Assembly: GCA_031289615.1 (NCBI GenBank)
Contig: JAITPD010000011.1
Location: 1-40,570, forward strand
Length of the DNA: 40,570 bases
Reading direction: 5' to 3'
From: Lactobacillaceae bacterium
Lineage (GTDB): Bacteria; Bacillota; Bacilli; Lactobacillales; Lactobacillaceae
Made by a program: the position numbers and the translations under genes. Shown here piece after piece: positions 32,791 through 40,331 of the stretch (its first letter is position 1; every line of letters begins with the position of its first letter). Under the pieces are notes generated by a model. The model searched no databases, was not told where the DNA came from, and saw only the letters and a list, made by a program, of their open reading frames with translations.

Positions 32791-32810
32791 TTACAAATTT
32801 TTATTTGTAA
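32791..32810 (+). promoter_or_regulatory. Perfect hairpin just before the ribosome site of the ABC operon
   Basis: TTACAAAT-TTTT-ATTTGTAA is an 8-bp perfect hairpin 2 nt upstream of AGGAGG (32813-32818). It may stabilise the mRNA 5' end or influence translation; weak GC content argues against a terminator. Confidence 0.5.
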
Positions 32811-32825
32811 ATAGGAGGCAAGACG

Positions 32826-33560
32826 ATGTCAATGATCGAATTTAACAATGTTGAAAAATACTATGGTGATTTTCACGCACTAAAAGATGTTAATCTGAAT
32901 GTGGAAGCAGGAGAAACAGTGGTGCTGATTGGCCCATCTGGTTCTGGAAAGTCAACCTTGATTCGGACGATTAATGGACTTGAACCAATTCAAGGTGGAC
33001 ATTTGATTGTCAATGGCTTTGATTTGGCAGATCCAAAGACTGATATGAACAAGATTCGTAAAAATGTCGGAATGGTTTTCCAACACTTTAATTTGTATGC
33101 AAACAAGTCAGTCATTGAAAATATTATGCTGGCTCCCCGTAAAGTCTTGAAGATGGACGAAGCGGAAAATAAAAAGAATGCCATGGCTTTGCTAGAAATG
33201 GTTGGCTTGGTTGAAAAGGCTGATAAGATGCCGTCTTCACTTTCTGGTGGACAACAACAACGAATCGCCATCGCGCGTTCTTTGGCAATGAAGCCAAAAG
33301 CATTGTTATTTGACGAACCAACTTCAGCCCTTGATCCAGAAATGGTTAACGATGTTTTGAATATCATGAAGAAAATTGCGGCTGATTCATCAATGACCAC
33401 TTTGGTTGTGACGCACGAAATGGGCTTTGCCAAGCAAGTTGCTGACCGAGTGATTTTCATGGCGGACGGTCAAATTTTGGAAGACGCACCAACGACGGAA
33501 TTCTTTGCCAATCCAAAGGAGCCACGGGCCCAAAAGTTCTTGTCGCAGATCATGCACTAG
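32826..33560 (+). CDS. Polar amino-acid ABC importer, ATP-binding protein
   Basis: Energises uptake by the two permeases at 34404-35708. The 244 residues match GlnQ/HisP-type ATPases: Walker A GPSGSGKST (about 38-46), the Q-loop VFQHFNLYANKSV, signature LSGGQQQR, Walker B ALLFDEPTSALDPEM, and the H-loop VVTHEMGFAKQVADRVIFM. ATG 32826 follows AGGAGG by 7 nt. It is the first gene of a four-gene operon; the binding protein starts 10 nt after its stop. The substrate (glutamine, glutamate, arginine or another) is not readable from this subunit. Confidence 0.94.
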   Translation: MSMIEFNNVEKYYGDFHALKDVNLNVEAGETVVLIGPSGSGKSTLIRTINGLEPIQGGHLIVNGFDLADPKTDMNKIRKNVGMVFQHFNLYANKSVIENIMLAPRKVLKMDEAENKKNAMALLEMVGLVEKADKMPSSLSGGQQQRIAIARSLAMKPKALLFDEPTSALDPEMVNDVLNIMKKIAADSSMTTLVVTHEMGFAKQVADRVIFMADGQILEDAPTTEFFANPKEPRAQKFLSQIMH

Positions 33561-33570
33561 GAGGAACATC

Positions 33571-34404
33571 ATGAAAAAGTGGATTAAAATCGTGACAGTT
33601 ATTAGTGCAAGTTTACTTGTTGCGAGCTCAGTCCTAACAGTGCCAACATCTGCAGCAACTAAGAAAAATGCAGTTTTGACAAGGATTGAAAAAAAGCATG
33701 TGATGCTGTGGGGAACAAAAGCCGATACTCGTTTGATGGGCTTGATGGACATTAAAACTGGTAAGATTCAAGGTTTCGATGTTGACATGGCCAAAGCACT
33801 CACAAAGATCATTGATCCAAATGCCAAGGCAGAGTTTACCCAAGTTACTTCCGGGACGCGAATTCCTTTGTTGAAGAATGGAAATATTGACGCCATTATT
33901 GCAACTATGTCAATCACACCTGAACGGGCTAAAGTAGTTGATTTTACTAAACCATATTTCTTGGCAGGTCAATCATTGCTTGTTCAAAAGGGTTCAAAGA
34001 TTACAAATATCCAAGACGTGAATCATAAAGGAGTCACTGTTGTTGGTGTGGCCGGTTCAACTTCGGTCCAAACGATTGCTAAGTTGGCTCCTAAGGCTGA
34101 AGTGTTGGCATTGCCCGATTATGCCACAGCTTTATCAGCACTTAAAGCTGGGCAAGGGGATGTGTTAACGACTGATTCTGGAGTTATTGCCGGAATGGCG
34201 GATGAAGATAAGTCATTAATGATGGTTGGTGGAACGTTTACAAACGAATCTTATGGAATTGCCTTTGCAAAGGGAAATCCTGAATTGGTCAAGAAAACCA
34301 ATGCAGCAATTGATGAACTTCACAAAAACGGGACTTACGCTAAGTTGATCAAAAAATGGTTTAGCAAGGTTCCTGGAATGGACTGGAAGGAGATGGCAAA
34401 GTAA
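33571..34404 (+). CDS. Amino-acid ABC importer, substrate-binding protein (no lipobox)
   Basis: SBP_bac_3 family, 277 residues from ATG 33571 (GGAGGAAC before it; the longer frame overlaps the ATPase gene). Visible: GTKADTRLMGLMD, IQGFDVDMAKALTKII, the hinge segment NIDAIIATMSITPERAKVVDFTKPYF split about residue 105-125, and GVAGSTSVQTI. The signal peptide (1-28) ends TVPTSAATKK with no cysteine, so it is not a lipoprotein as in most Gram-positives; it must be free or bound to its permease. The stop overlaps the permease start (TAATG). Confidence 0.92.
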   Translation: MKKWIKIVTVISASLLVASSVLTVPTSAATKKNAVLTRIEKKHVMLWGTKADTRLMGLMDIKTGKIQGFDVDMAKALTKIIDPNAKAEFTQVTSGTRIPLLKNGNIDAIIATMSITPERAKVVDFTKPYFLAGQSLLVQKGSKITNIQDVNHKGVTVVGVAGSTSVQTIAKLAPKAEVLALPDYATALSALKAGQGDVLTTDSGVIAGMADEDKSLMMVGGTFTNESYGIAFAKGNPELVKKTNAAIDELHKNGTYAKLIKKWFSKVPGMDWKEMAK

Positions 34405-35048
34405 TGATTGAATTATTTAGTACTCATAGCCAGGAATTCTTAGTTGGCTTTGGCTGGACTCTTCTGGCCAGCGTTATCGCTTTGGTTGGTTCATTAATCT
34501 TAGGAACATTTTTTGCAATTTTAGAAGTGATTCCAAATAAAATTACGTATTATATTGCCCGCTTGTACATTGAAGTTTTACGAAATGTGCCCTTGCTGGT
34601 CATCACAATGTTCTTCTATGTTGTTGTGGCAAAAATCTTCAAGCTTAATGGTTTCTATTCAGGAACAATTGGACTGACATTGTACACTTCGGCCTTTATT
34701 GCTGAAACTGTCCGAGCCGGAATCCTTGCTGTTCCAGGTGGCCAGCTTGAAGGAGCATTGTCAAACGGCTTGTCTTGGTGGGATGGAATGCGCTTAATTA
34801 TCTTGCCTCAAGCCTTTAAATATGTGATTCCGCCTTTGGGAAACCAGTTTGTCAACTTGGTTAAGAACTCATCAGTGTTGGCGTTCGTTGCCGGTTTTGA
34901 CTTGATGTATCAGGCCAACCAAATTTCGCAACTGACTTTTGACACGTTTAATCCATTTATTATTGTTGGGTTATTCTACTTGGTCATCACGTTGCCAATT
35001 AGTTATTACATGCGTTATCTCGAAAATAAACTAGCAAAGGAGGCCTAA
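34404..35048 (+). CDS. Amino-acid ABC importer, permease 1
   Basis: HisMQ-type permease, 214 residues and five helices. The family EAA-type coupling region reads GALSNGLSWWDGMRLIILPQAFKYVIPPLGNQ (residues about 117-148), and EVLRNVPLLVI marks helix 2-3. It overlaps the binding-protein stop by one base. It pairs with the next permease to form the channel. Confidence 0.92.
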   Translation: MIELFSTHSQEFLVGFGWTLLASVIALVGSLILGTFFAILEVIPNKITYYIARLYIEVLRNVPLLVITMFFYVVVAKIFKLNGFYSGTIGLTLYTSAFIAETVRAGILAVPGGQLEGALSNGLSWWDGMRLIILPQAFKYVIPPLGNQFVNLVKNSSVLAFVAGFDLMYQANQISQLTFDTFNPFIIVGLFYLVITLPISYYMRYLENKLAKEA

Positions 35049-35051
35049 AAG

Positions 35052-35708
35052 ATGGAGAATTTTATTCACGCTTATTCATGGATTAACATGCGCTTCTTGC
35101 TCGAAGGAATGTGGGTGACGGTGCAAGTCGCCGTGATTTCTGTGGTGCTAAGTTTTATTATTGGTTCAATTTTGGGTGTTCTGCGCTACACTAAGATTCC
35201 GGTTCTGTCACAAATTGTCGGAATTATTATTGATGTTATTCGGAATTTGCCATTGCTGTTGATTATCTTCTTCACGTACTTTGCTCTGCCAAAGATTGGG
35301 ATTCATTTTAGCGTCATGGGTAGCACGATCTTTGCCTTAACGATTTTTGAATCAGCGATGTTAGCAGAAATTGTTCGTGGTGGAATCGTAGCTGTGCCAA
35401 AAGGTCAACTTGAGGGTGGACTTTCTAACGGGCTGAGCTTTTATCAAACCTTGAAGTATGTGTTGTTACCACAGGCATACAAGAAAATGATTCCGCCAAT
35501 TGTGTCGCAGTTTATTTCGTTGATTAAGGATACGTCGTTGGCTACAATCATCATGTTGCCAGAAATGACTTACCGCGCACAAATTATTTATGCGCAAAAG
35601 CCATCAGAAATTATTCCAATGTTTTTGATGCTGGCATTGTTGTACTTCATCTTGAACTACGCTTTGTCAAAGGTTGCCAATGTTTTTGATCGGCGAATGG
35701 TGGCATAG
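35052..35708 (+). CDS. Amino-acid ABC importer, permease 2
   Basis: 218 residues of the same family: DVIRNLPLLLIIFFTYFALP, AEIVRGGIVAVPKGQLEGGLSNGLS and LLPQAYKKMIPPIVSQFISLIKDTSL in the coupling region. AAGGAGGCC lies before the ATG, 3 nt after the first permease. Last gene of the operon; terminator at 35934. The two permeases are clearly paralogous and likely form a heterodimer. Confidence 0.92.
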   Translation: MENFIHAYSWINMRFLLEGMWVTVQVAVISVVLSFIIGSILGVLRYTKIPVLSQIVGIIIDVIRNLPLLLIIFFTYFALPKIGIHFSVMGSTIFALTIFESAMLAEIVRGGIVAVPKGQLEGGLSNGLSFYQTLKYVLLPQAYKKMIPPIVSQFISLIKDTSLATIIMLPEMTYRAQIIYAQKPSEIIPMFLMLALLYFILNYALSKVANVFDRRMVA

Positions 35709-35732
35709 TACTTCATACGTTATGTTGAGGTT

Positions 35733-35900
35733 TAGTTATTCAGCTTCTGGTCATTTTTCACCTGCGTGGTGTATTTTCGATAAAGATAGTAAGTGGCGAC
35801 ACGGTCCCGTTCGGCATGAATCGTTCAGGGCCATCCGAACGTAAAGAATCTTTCGCGAAGCTGATTAACTCAAATACAATATAAAATGACCAAGTTGTTT
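35733..35900 (-). repeat. Modular palindromic intergenic repeat (family B), copy 5
   Basis: In the 407-nt gap after the permeases. Minus orientation: TGGTCATTTTTCACCTGCG, GTAAGTGGCGACACGGTCCC, TTCGGCATGAATCGTTCAGG, CCGAACGTAAAGAATCTTTC, and the closing AAAATGACCA. Same modules as copy 1, reversed. Confidence 0.8.
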
Positions 35901-35933
35901 CATAACTTACAATGCTTAATTTAAATTTTTTGC

Positions 35934-35986
35934 AAACAGCTTAAACGTCCGCTAACTTTAGTGTTGGAGTGGCTTAGGCTGTTTTT
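35934..35986 (+). terminator. Terminator of the amino-acid ABC operon
   Basis: AAACAGC-TTAA (35934-35944) pairs with TTAG-GCTGTTT (35974-35984), followed by T-rich sequence. Confidence 0.65.
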
Positions 35987-36006
35987 ATATTGACATTTTG
36001 TAAGAG

Positions 36007-36050
36007 AATGAGACTAGAATTAGAGGCAAACTATTGACGGTCTCATTTTT
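36007..36050 (+). terminator. Second hairpin overlapping the oppA1 promoter
   Basis: AATGAGAC (36007-36014) pairs with GTCTCATT (36040-36047), followed by TTT. It covers the -35 box of the next promoter. Confidence 0.6.
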
Positions 36051-36062
36051 GTTAGGTAAAAT
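36034..36062 (+). promoter_or_regulatory. Promoter of the first oligopeptide-binding protein gene
   Basis: TTGACG (36034-36039), 17-nt spacer, TAAAAT (36057-36062). Confidence 0.6.
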
Positions 36063-36115
36063 TAATGTTAATTCTTATATTATGCTTTAAAAAACAGTAA
36101 GGGGTAAGAAATTTT

Positions 36116-37753
36116 ATGAATAAAGTAATGAAGGTATCAGCATTGTTGTCAGCCACGATCATCTTAGGATCATCATTGGCAACGGTCGCTACAGTTCCAA
36201 CGGCATCTGCTGCTGGTTACAAGACAATCAACTGGACAGAAACAGCTGACTTGGGAACAATGGACCCATCAGTCGTGACTGACGTTGTGTCATTTGACGC
36301 GTTGCAAGCCTCTGGTGAAGGTTTGTATCGAAATGACAAGAAGCAAAAGCCACAATTGGCATTAGCAAAGTCTGTTGACGAATCAGCCGATGGATTGACA
36401 TACACTTTCCATTTGCGTTCTGGTTTGAAGTGGGCGAACGGTGACGCTTTGACGGCACAAGATTTCGTTTACGGATGGCAACGTACTAATGATCCAAAGA
36501 CTGCATCACAATATGCATACTTGTTCTCAGGAATTAAGAATGCTGATGCAATTCAAAATGGTGAAGATACAGATTTGAGTTCATTGGGAGTGAAGGCTGT
36601 TGATGATACGACATTGGAAGTTTCTTTGGAAAAGCCAATGCCACAACTTAAGGCGATCTTGACTATGGCTCAATTCTATCCACAAAACAAAAATTTCGTG
36701 GAAAAGGTTGGTAAGAAATACGGAACTGCTGCTAAGTATACTTTGGCAAACGGACCATTTATCTTGAAGGGTTGGACTGGTTCAAACAACAAGTACAGCT
36801 TCGTCAAGAATGACAAGTACTATGATGCTAAGGCTGTTAAGTCAAAGAAGATCGTTGTTCAAACTGTTAAGGACCAAAACACTGGCTACAACTTGTATAA
36901 GTCAGGTAAGGTTGACTTCACAAACTTGTCAGCTGATCAAGTGACTGCATCAAAGAAGAACAAGGCTTACAAGGTTATCCCTCAAGCTACAACGTTCTAC
37001 TTGCAATTCAACGAAGAGAAGGCTGAATTTGCTAACACTAAGATTCGTCAAGCAATTTCATACTCAATCGATCGTTCACAAATGGCAAAGAAGATTTTGA
37101 CTGGGACTGCTACGCCAGCGGACACATTTACGTCTACTGACTTGGCTATCGATCCAAATACTGGAAAAGACTTTGCTAAGTCATCAGCAGTGAAGGGTGC
37201 AATTGCCTACAACGCTAAGAAGGCTGCAACTTTGTACAAAGAAGGTTTGAAGGAACTTGGTAAGAAGAACATCACCTTTACTTTGACAACTGACGATACT
37301 GATGGTGCAAAGAAGACTGCTCAATTCATCCAAGCTCAAGTTCAAAAGAACATGAAGGGTTCTAAGGTTGAAGTTCAAACTGTTCCGTTCAAGCAACGTT
37401 TGAATTTGTCATCAACTAAGAAGTATGACGTCGTGATCTCTGCTTGGGGTGCTGACTATGCTGACCCAAGTTCATTCTTGGACTTGTATACTTCAGATTC
37501 ATCATTTAACGAAGGTTCATGGAAGAATGCTGATTACGATGCATTGATGGCTAAGGCTTCTGGTGCGGATGTATTGGATCCAGATGCACGTTATAAGGAC
37601 ATGACTGAAGCAGAACAAATCATCGAGAAGGAAGTTGGAGTTGCTCCATTGTACTACCGCTCATATGCTGTTTTGTTGAACCCATCAGTTAAGGATGTTA
37701 TCACAAGCTCAATTGGATCTCCTTATGACTGGAAGTATGCTTACAAGAAGTAA
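36116..37753 (+). CDS. Oligopeptide ABC transporter substrate-binding protein, OppA-like (no lipobox)
   Basis: SBP_bac_5 family, 545 residues, captures peptides outside the cell for an Opp permease. Visible: NWTETADLGTMDPSVVTDV at the mature N-terminus, TFHLRSGLKWANGDALTAQDF (family signature), VYGWQRTNDPKTASQYAYL, and near the end DVVISAWGADYADPSSFLDLY. The signal peptide (about 1-33) ends TASAAGYK with no cysteine. No oppB, C, D or F is in the window, so this is an orphan binding protein. AAGGGGTAAG precedes ATG. Its codons are strongly biased (AAG, TTG, CAA), which suggests high expression. The stop lies at the start of the 3' RNA element. Confidence 0.93.
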   Translation: MNKVMKVSALLSATIILGSSLATVATVPTASAAGYKTINWTETADLGTMDPSVVTDVVSFDALQASGEGLYRNDKKQKPQLALAKSVDESADGLTYTFHLRSGLKWANGDALTAQDFVYGWQRTNDPKTASQYAYLFSGIKNADAIQNGEDTDLSSLGVKAVDDTTLEVSLEKPMPQLKAILTMAQFYPQNKNFVEKVGKKYGTAAKYTLANGPFILKGWTGSNNKYSFVKNDKYYDAKAVKSKKIVVQTVKDQNTGYNLYKSGKVDFTNLSADQVTASKKNKAYKVIPQATTFYLQFNEEKAEFANTKIRQAISYSIDRSQMAKKILTGTATPADTFTSTDLAIDPNTGKDFAKSSAVKGAIAYNAKKAATLYKEGLKELGKKNITFTLTTDDTDGAKKTAQFIQAQVQKNMKGSKVEVQTVPFKQRLNLSSTKKYDVVISAWGADYADPSSFLDLYTSDSSFNEGSWKNADYDALMAKASGADVLDPDARYKDMTEAEQIIEKEVGVAPLYYRSYAVLLNPSVKDVITSSIGSPYDWKYAYKK

Positions 37754-37932
37754 AGCATGAAGGAACGGTTTTGTGTGAAACACAAAATTGAATGGACGAG
37801 CTAAGTAGGGTTACGTGTGTTGCGTGCAACGCGACGGTAAATAACCTGCTTAGAGTCGAACAGTTCAAAGTTCCGTAAGGCGTTTATAGTAAAGCATGAA
37901 GGAACGGTTTCGAACGAAGCGAGAAATTGAAC
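37749..37932 (+). ncRNA. Structured 3'-UTR element (family C), copy after the first oppA-like gene
   Basis: Direct repeat 1 (from 37749, AGTAAAGCATGAAGGAACGG) and repeat 2 (from 37889) are 140 nt apart. GGAAC in repeat 1 pairs with GTTCC (37870-37874); the small hairpin is TTTTGTGT-GAA-ACACAAAA; the long hairpin is TTGAA...TTCAA, CGAGCTAAG/CTTAGAGTCG, AGGGTTA/TAACCT and GTTGCGT/ACGCGAC. The stop codon of the gene lies in repeat 1. Confidence 0.8.
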
Positions 37933-37941
37933 CGAATGAAG

Positions 37942-37968
37942 CGTCCCGTGAGAGCGGGGCGTTTTTTT
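37942..37968 (+). terminator. Terminator of the first oppA-like gene
   Basis: CGTCCCG (37942-37948) pairs with CGGGGCG (37955-37961), followed by T7. Confidence 0.9.
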
Positions 37969-38043
37969 GTGTTCATACAAACAACAAAGACAATTATTTT
38001 TCGCGTAAGATTAGAACAAAATAAGAATAGTCACAATTTTCTA

Positions 38044-38072
38044 TTGATTTCCTTATTTTTATAAAGTATGAT
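38044..38072 (+). promoter_or_regulatory. Promoter of the second oligopeptide-binding protein gene
   Basis: TTGATT (38044-38049), 17-nt spacer, TATGAT (38067-38072). Confidence 0.7.
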
Positions 38073-38119
38073 ATTAGTTATTGAAATATGTTTTAAGGAA
38101 AAAAAGGAGAATTTAGCGT

Positions 38120-39745
38120 ATGAATAAATGGATTAAAGCAGGGGCGTTGCTCTCAACAGGAGTGATTTTGGCTTCAGCAGTATCAGCAGTTCCTTCAGCT
38201 TCAGCAGCTACTTACAAGACAATCAACTGGACAGCAGTTTCAGATTTGCAAACATTGGACCCATCATTGGCCACTGATGCAACTTCAATCACTGCATTGT
38301 CATCTTCAACAGCTAGCTTGTACAGCACTAAGAACGGTCAACCAGTTTTGGAAGCTGCTAAGTCAGTTAAAAAATCTGATGACGGTTTGAAGTACACAAT
38401 TACTTTGCGTTCAAACTTGAAGTGGGCAGACGGATCAAAGTTGACAGCACAAGATTTCGTTTATGGTTGGCAACGGACAAATGATCCTAAGACTGGTTCA
38501 GAATATGCTTACTTGATGTCTGGAATTAAGAATGCTGATGCGATTCAAAAGGGTGAAGTTACCGATTTGAACGAATTGGGAATCAAGGCGATCAACGACA
38601 CAACTTTGGAAGTTGAATTAGAACGTCCATTGGCAGTCTTTTCAGCTTTGTTGACAATGCCAGCTTTCTATCCACAATCACAAGCTTTCGTTGAAAAAGC
38701 TGGTGACAAGTTTGGAACAACCGCAGCAACAAACCTTGCATCTGGTCCTTATATTGTTAAGGGGTGGAATGGTTCAAACCAAAAGTATAGTTTCGTCAAG
38801 AACCCAAATTATTGGGATGCTAAGGCCGTAAAGACGCCTAAGATTACGACACAAATTATCAAAGATCAAAACACTGGCTACAACTTGTTTAAGGGTGACA
38901 AGGTTGACTTTACAATTCTTTCACCAGATCAAGTAAAGGCTTCAAAGAAGGACAAAGCTTATGGTCTGACTCATCTTGGTGCCGAAAATTCATTGACGTT
39001 GAATGAAGTTAAGATTCCTGAATTTAAAAACTTGAAGATTCGCCAAGCAATTTCAGATGCAATTGATCGTAAAACTTTGTCTGACAAGATCATGAGCGGA
39101 TCAGCCGTAGCAGCTACAACGATTACACCAACGCACTTTGCTAAGGCAGCAAACGGTAAAGACTTCGCAACTGCTTCAGAAGTTAAGGGAGCCATCAAGT
39201 TTGACAAGAAGGCTGCTGCAAAACTTTGGAAAGAAGGATTGAAAGAAGTTGGTAAGTCAAAGTTGACATTTACAATCTTGACTGACGATGACGATGCTTC
39301 AAAGCGCGCTGTGCAATATGTTCAATCAGAATTGCAAACGAACTTGAAGGGCTTGACTGTCAACGTTAAGACGATGCCAAAGAAGCAACGTTTGGCATTG
39401 CAATCGGCTAAAGACTTTGATGTCGTAGTATTTACTTGGATGGCTGATTATTCAGACCCATCATCATTCTTGGACTTGTACACGACGGATGCAACTTATA
39501 ACTACGGTGGATGGTCAAATGCTGACTATGACGCTGCTGTGAAGAAGGCGCAAACAACTGATGCAGCTAATCCAAAGGCTCGTTTGAATGATTATGCTCA
39601 GGCTGAAAAGATCATTGAAAAGAACTTGGGATCAATTCCTTTGTATTACCGTGCAACTCCATACTTGGAAAACACAAAGGTTCATGGAGTGGTACAAAAC
39701 CCAGCCGGAAACCCTTACGAATTCAAGTATGCTTACAAGAAGTAG
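38120..39745 (+). CDS. Oligopeptide ABC transporter substrate-binding protein, OppA-like paralogue (no lipobox)
   Basis: 541 residues, a close paralogue of the previous gene over the whole length: NWTAVSDLQTLDPSLATDA, ITLRSNLKWADGSKLTAQDF, VYGWQRTNDPKTGSEYAYL, DVVVFTWMADYSDPSSFLDLY, and the same C-terminal YAYKK. The signal peptide ends PSASAATYK, again without cysteine. Differences concentrate in the central lobe (about 270-300 and 330-420), where peptide specificity resides, so the pair may bind different peptides. AAGGAG precedes ATG. It is a separate transcription unit with its own promoter, the same 3' RNA element and a terminator. Confidence 0.93.
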   Translation: MNKWIKAGALLSTGVILASAVSAVPSASAATYKTINWTAVSDLQTLDPSLATDATSITALSSSTASLYSTKNGQPVLEAAKSVKKSDDGLKYTITLRSNLKWADGSKLTAQDFVYGWQRTNDPKTGSEYAYLMSGIKNADAIQKGEVTDLNELGIKAINDTTLEVELERPLAVFSALLTMPAFYPQSQAFVEKAGDKFGTTAATNLASGPYIVKGWNGSNQKYSFVKNPNYWDAKAVKTPKITTQIIKDQNTGYNLFKGDKVDFTILSPDQVKASKKDKAYGLTHLGAENSLTLNEVKIPEFKNLKIRQAISDAIDRKTLSDKIMSGSAVAATTITPTHFAKAANGKDFATASEVKGAIKFDKKAAAKLWKEGLKEVGKSKLTFTILTDDDDASKRAVQYVQSELQTNLKGLTVNVKTMPKKQRLALQSAKDFDVVVFTWMADYSDPSSFLDLYTTDATYNYGGWSNADYDAAVKKAQTTDAANPKARLNDYAQAEKIIEKNLGSIPLYYRATPYLENTKVHGVVQNPAGNPYEFKYAYKK

Positions 39746-39923
39746 AGCATGAAGGAACGGTTTCGAACGAAGTGAGAAATTGAACGGACGAGCTAACTAG
39801 GGTGCGTGTGTTGCGTGAAACGCGACGCTAAGGAACACAGTTAGAGTCGAGCTGTTCAAAGTTCCGTAAGGCGTTTATGGTAGAGCATGAAGGAACGGTT
39901 TCGAACGAAGTGAGAAATTGAAC
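39742..39923 (+). ncRNA. Structured 3'-UTR element (family C), copy after the second oppA-like gene
   Basis: Repeats 39742-39785 and 39880-39923 are identical over 44 nt (GTAGAGCATGAAGGAACGG, then TTTCGAACGAAGTGAGAAAT, TGAAC) and 138 nt apart. GGAAC in repeat 1 pairs with GTTCC at 39861-39865. Long hairpin: TTGAAC/GTTCAA, CGAGCTAAC/GTTAGAGTCG, GTTGCGT/ACGCGAC. The TAG stop is in repeat 1. Confidence 0.8.
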
Positions 39924-39937
39924 TTATGAAAAAACAG

Positions 39938-39979
39938 CGCGGTTGAGACAGAATTTTATATTTTGCCTCAACCGCGTTT
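39938..39979 (+). terminator. Terminator of the second oppA-like gene
   Basis: CGCGGTTGAG (39938-39947) pairs perfectly with CTCAACCGCG (39967-39976); the T-run is short. Confidence 0.8.
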
Positions 39980-40016
39980 GTGTAAATTAGATGATGCGTA
40001 TTGCTAATTATTAAAC

Positions 40017-40324
40017 ACCTTGTTCATTTTTCAATTACATGGTGGATTTTTGATAAAGATAGTAAGTGGCGACACGGTCCCATTCGGCTTTTAATTTCGT
40101 TGACCCGAAATTTAGTCGAATTGGTGCCACTACCTCGCTTTAAGGAGTGTGCACAAAGGCGCTCTGAGCTGTCGGGATAAGATTATTTTCCAATTTGCTA
40201 CCAAAGCGTAGCGACGTAGTGATTTGGAAAATGATCTTATAACCGAAACTCAGCCTTTGTAAACACGATAATCACTTAATATCATCATCTCAAGCCACCA
40301 CGCCTTAAACTAAATGAACAAGGT
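40017..40324 (-). repeat. Family B repeat, copy 6, interrupted by a nested element
   Basis: Ends ACCTTGTTCATTT (40017-40029) and AAATGAACAAGGT (40312-40324) are a perfect 13-bp inverted repeat, with TGGTGG/CCACCA further in. The left half has module B1 reversed (GATAGTAAGTGGCGACACGG) up to CATTCGGC; then unrelated sequence and the family D hairpin follow. Confidence 0.7.
40144..40270 (+). repeat. Long-hairpin intergenic repeat (family D), copy 2, nested
   Basis: Outer arms GTGTGCACAAAGGC / GCCTTTGTAAACAC, middle arms GGGATAAGATTATTTTCCAA / TTGGAAAATGATCTTATAAC, core ACCAAAGCGTAGCGACGTAG. Same core as 2735-2860, but the outer arms differ and still pair. Confidence 0.8.
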
Positions 40325-40331
40325 TTCTGTC

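Noticed and set aside
32990-33460. 156-codon frame antisense to the amino-acid ABC ATPase gene
   Set aside because: Shadow of the conserved ATPase frame; no start signals.
29826-39770. Mini-frames MEHRF and MKERFRTK inside the 3' elements as leader peptides
   Set aside because: No ribosome sites, and the similarity is explained by the conserved RNA arms.
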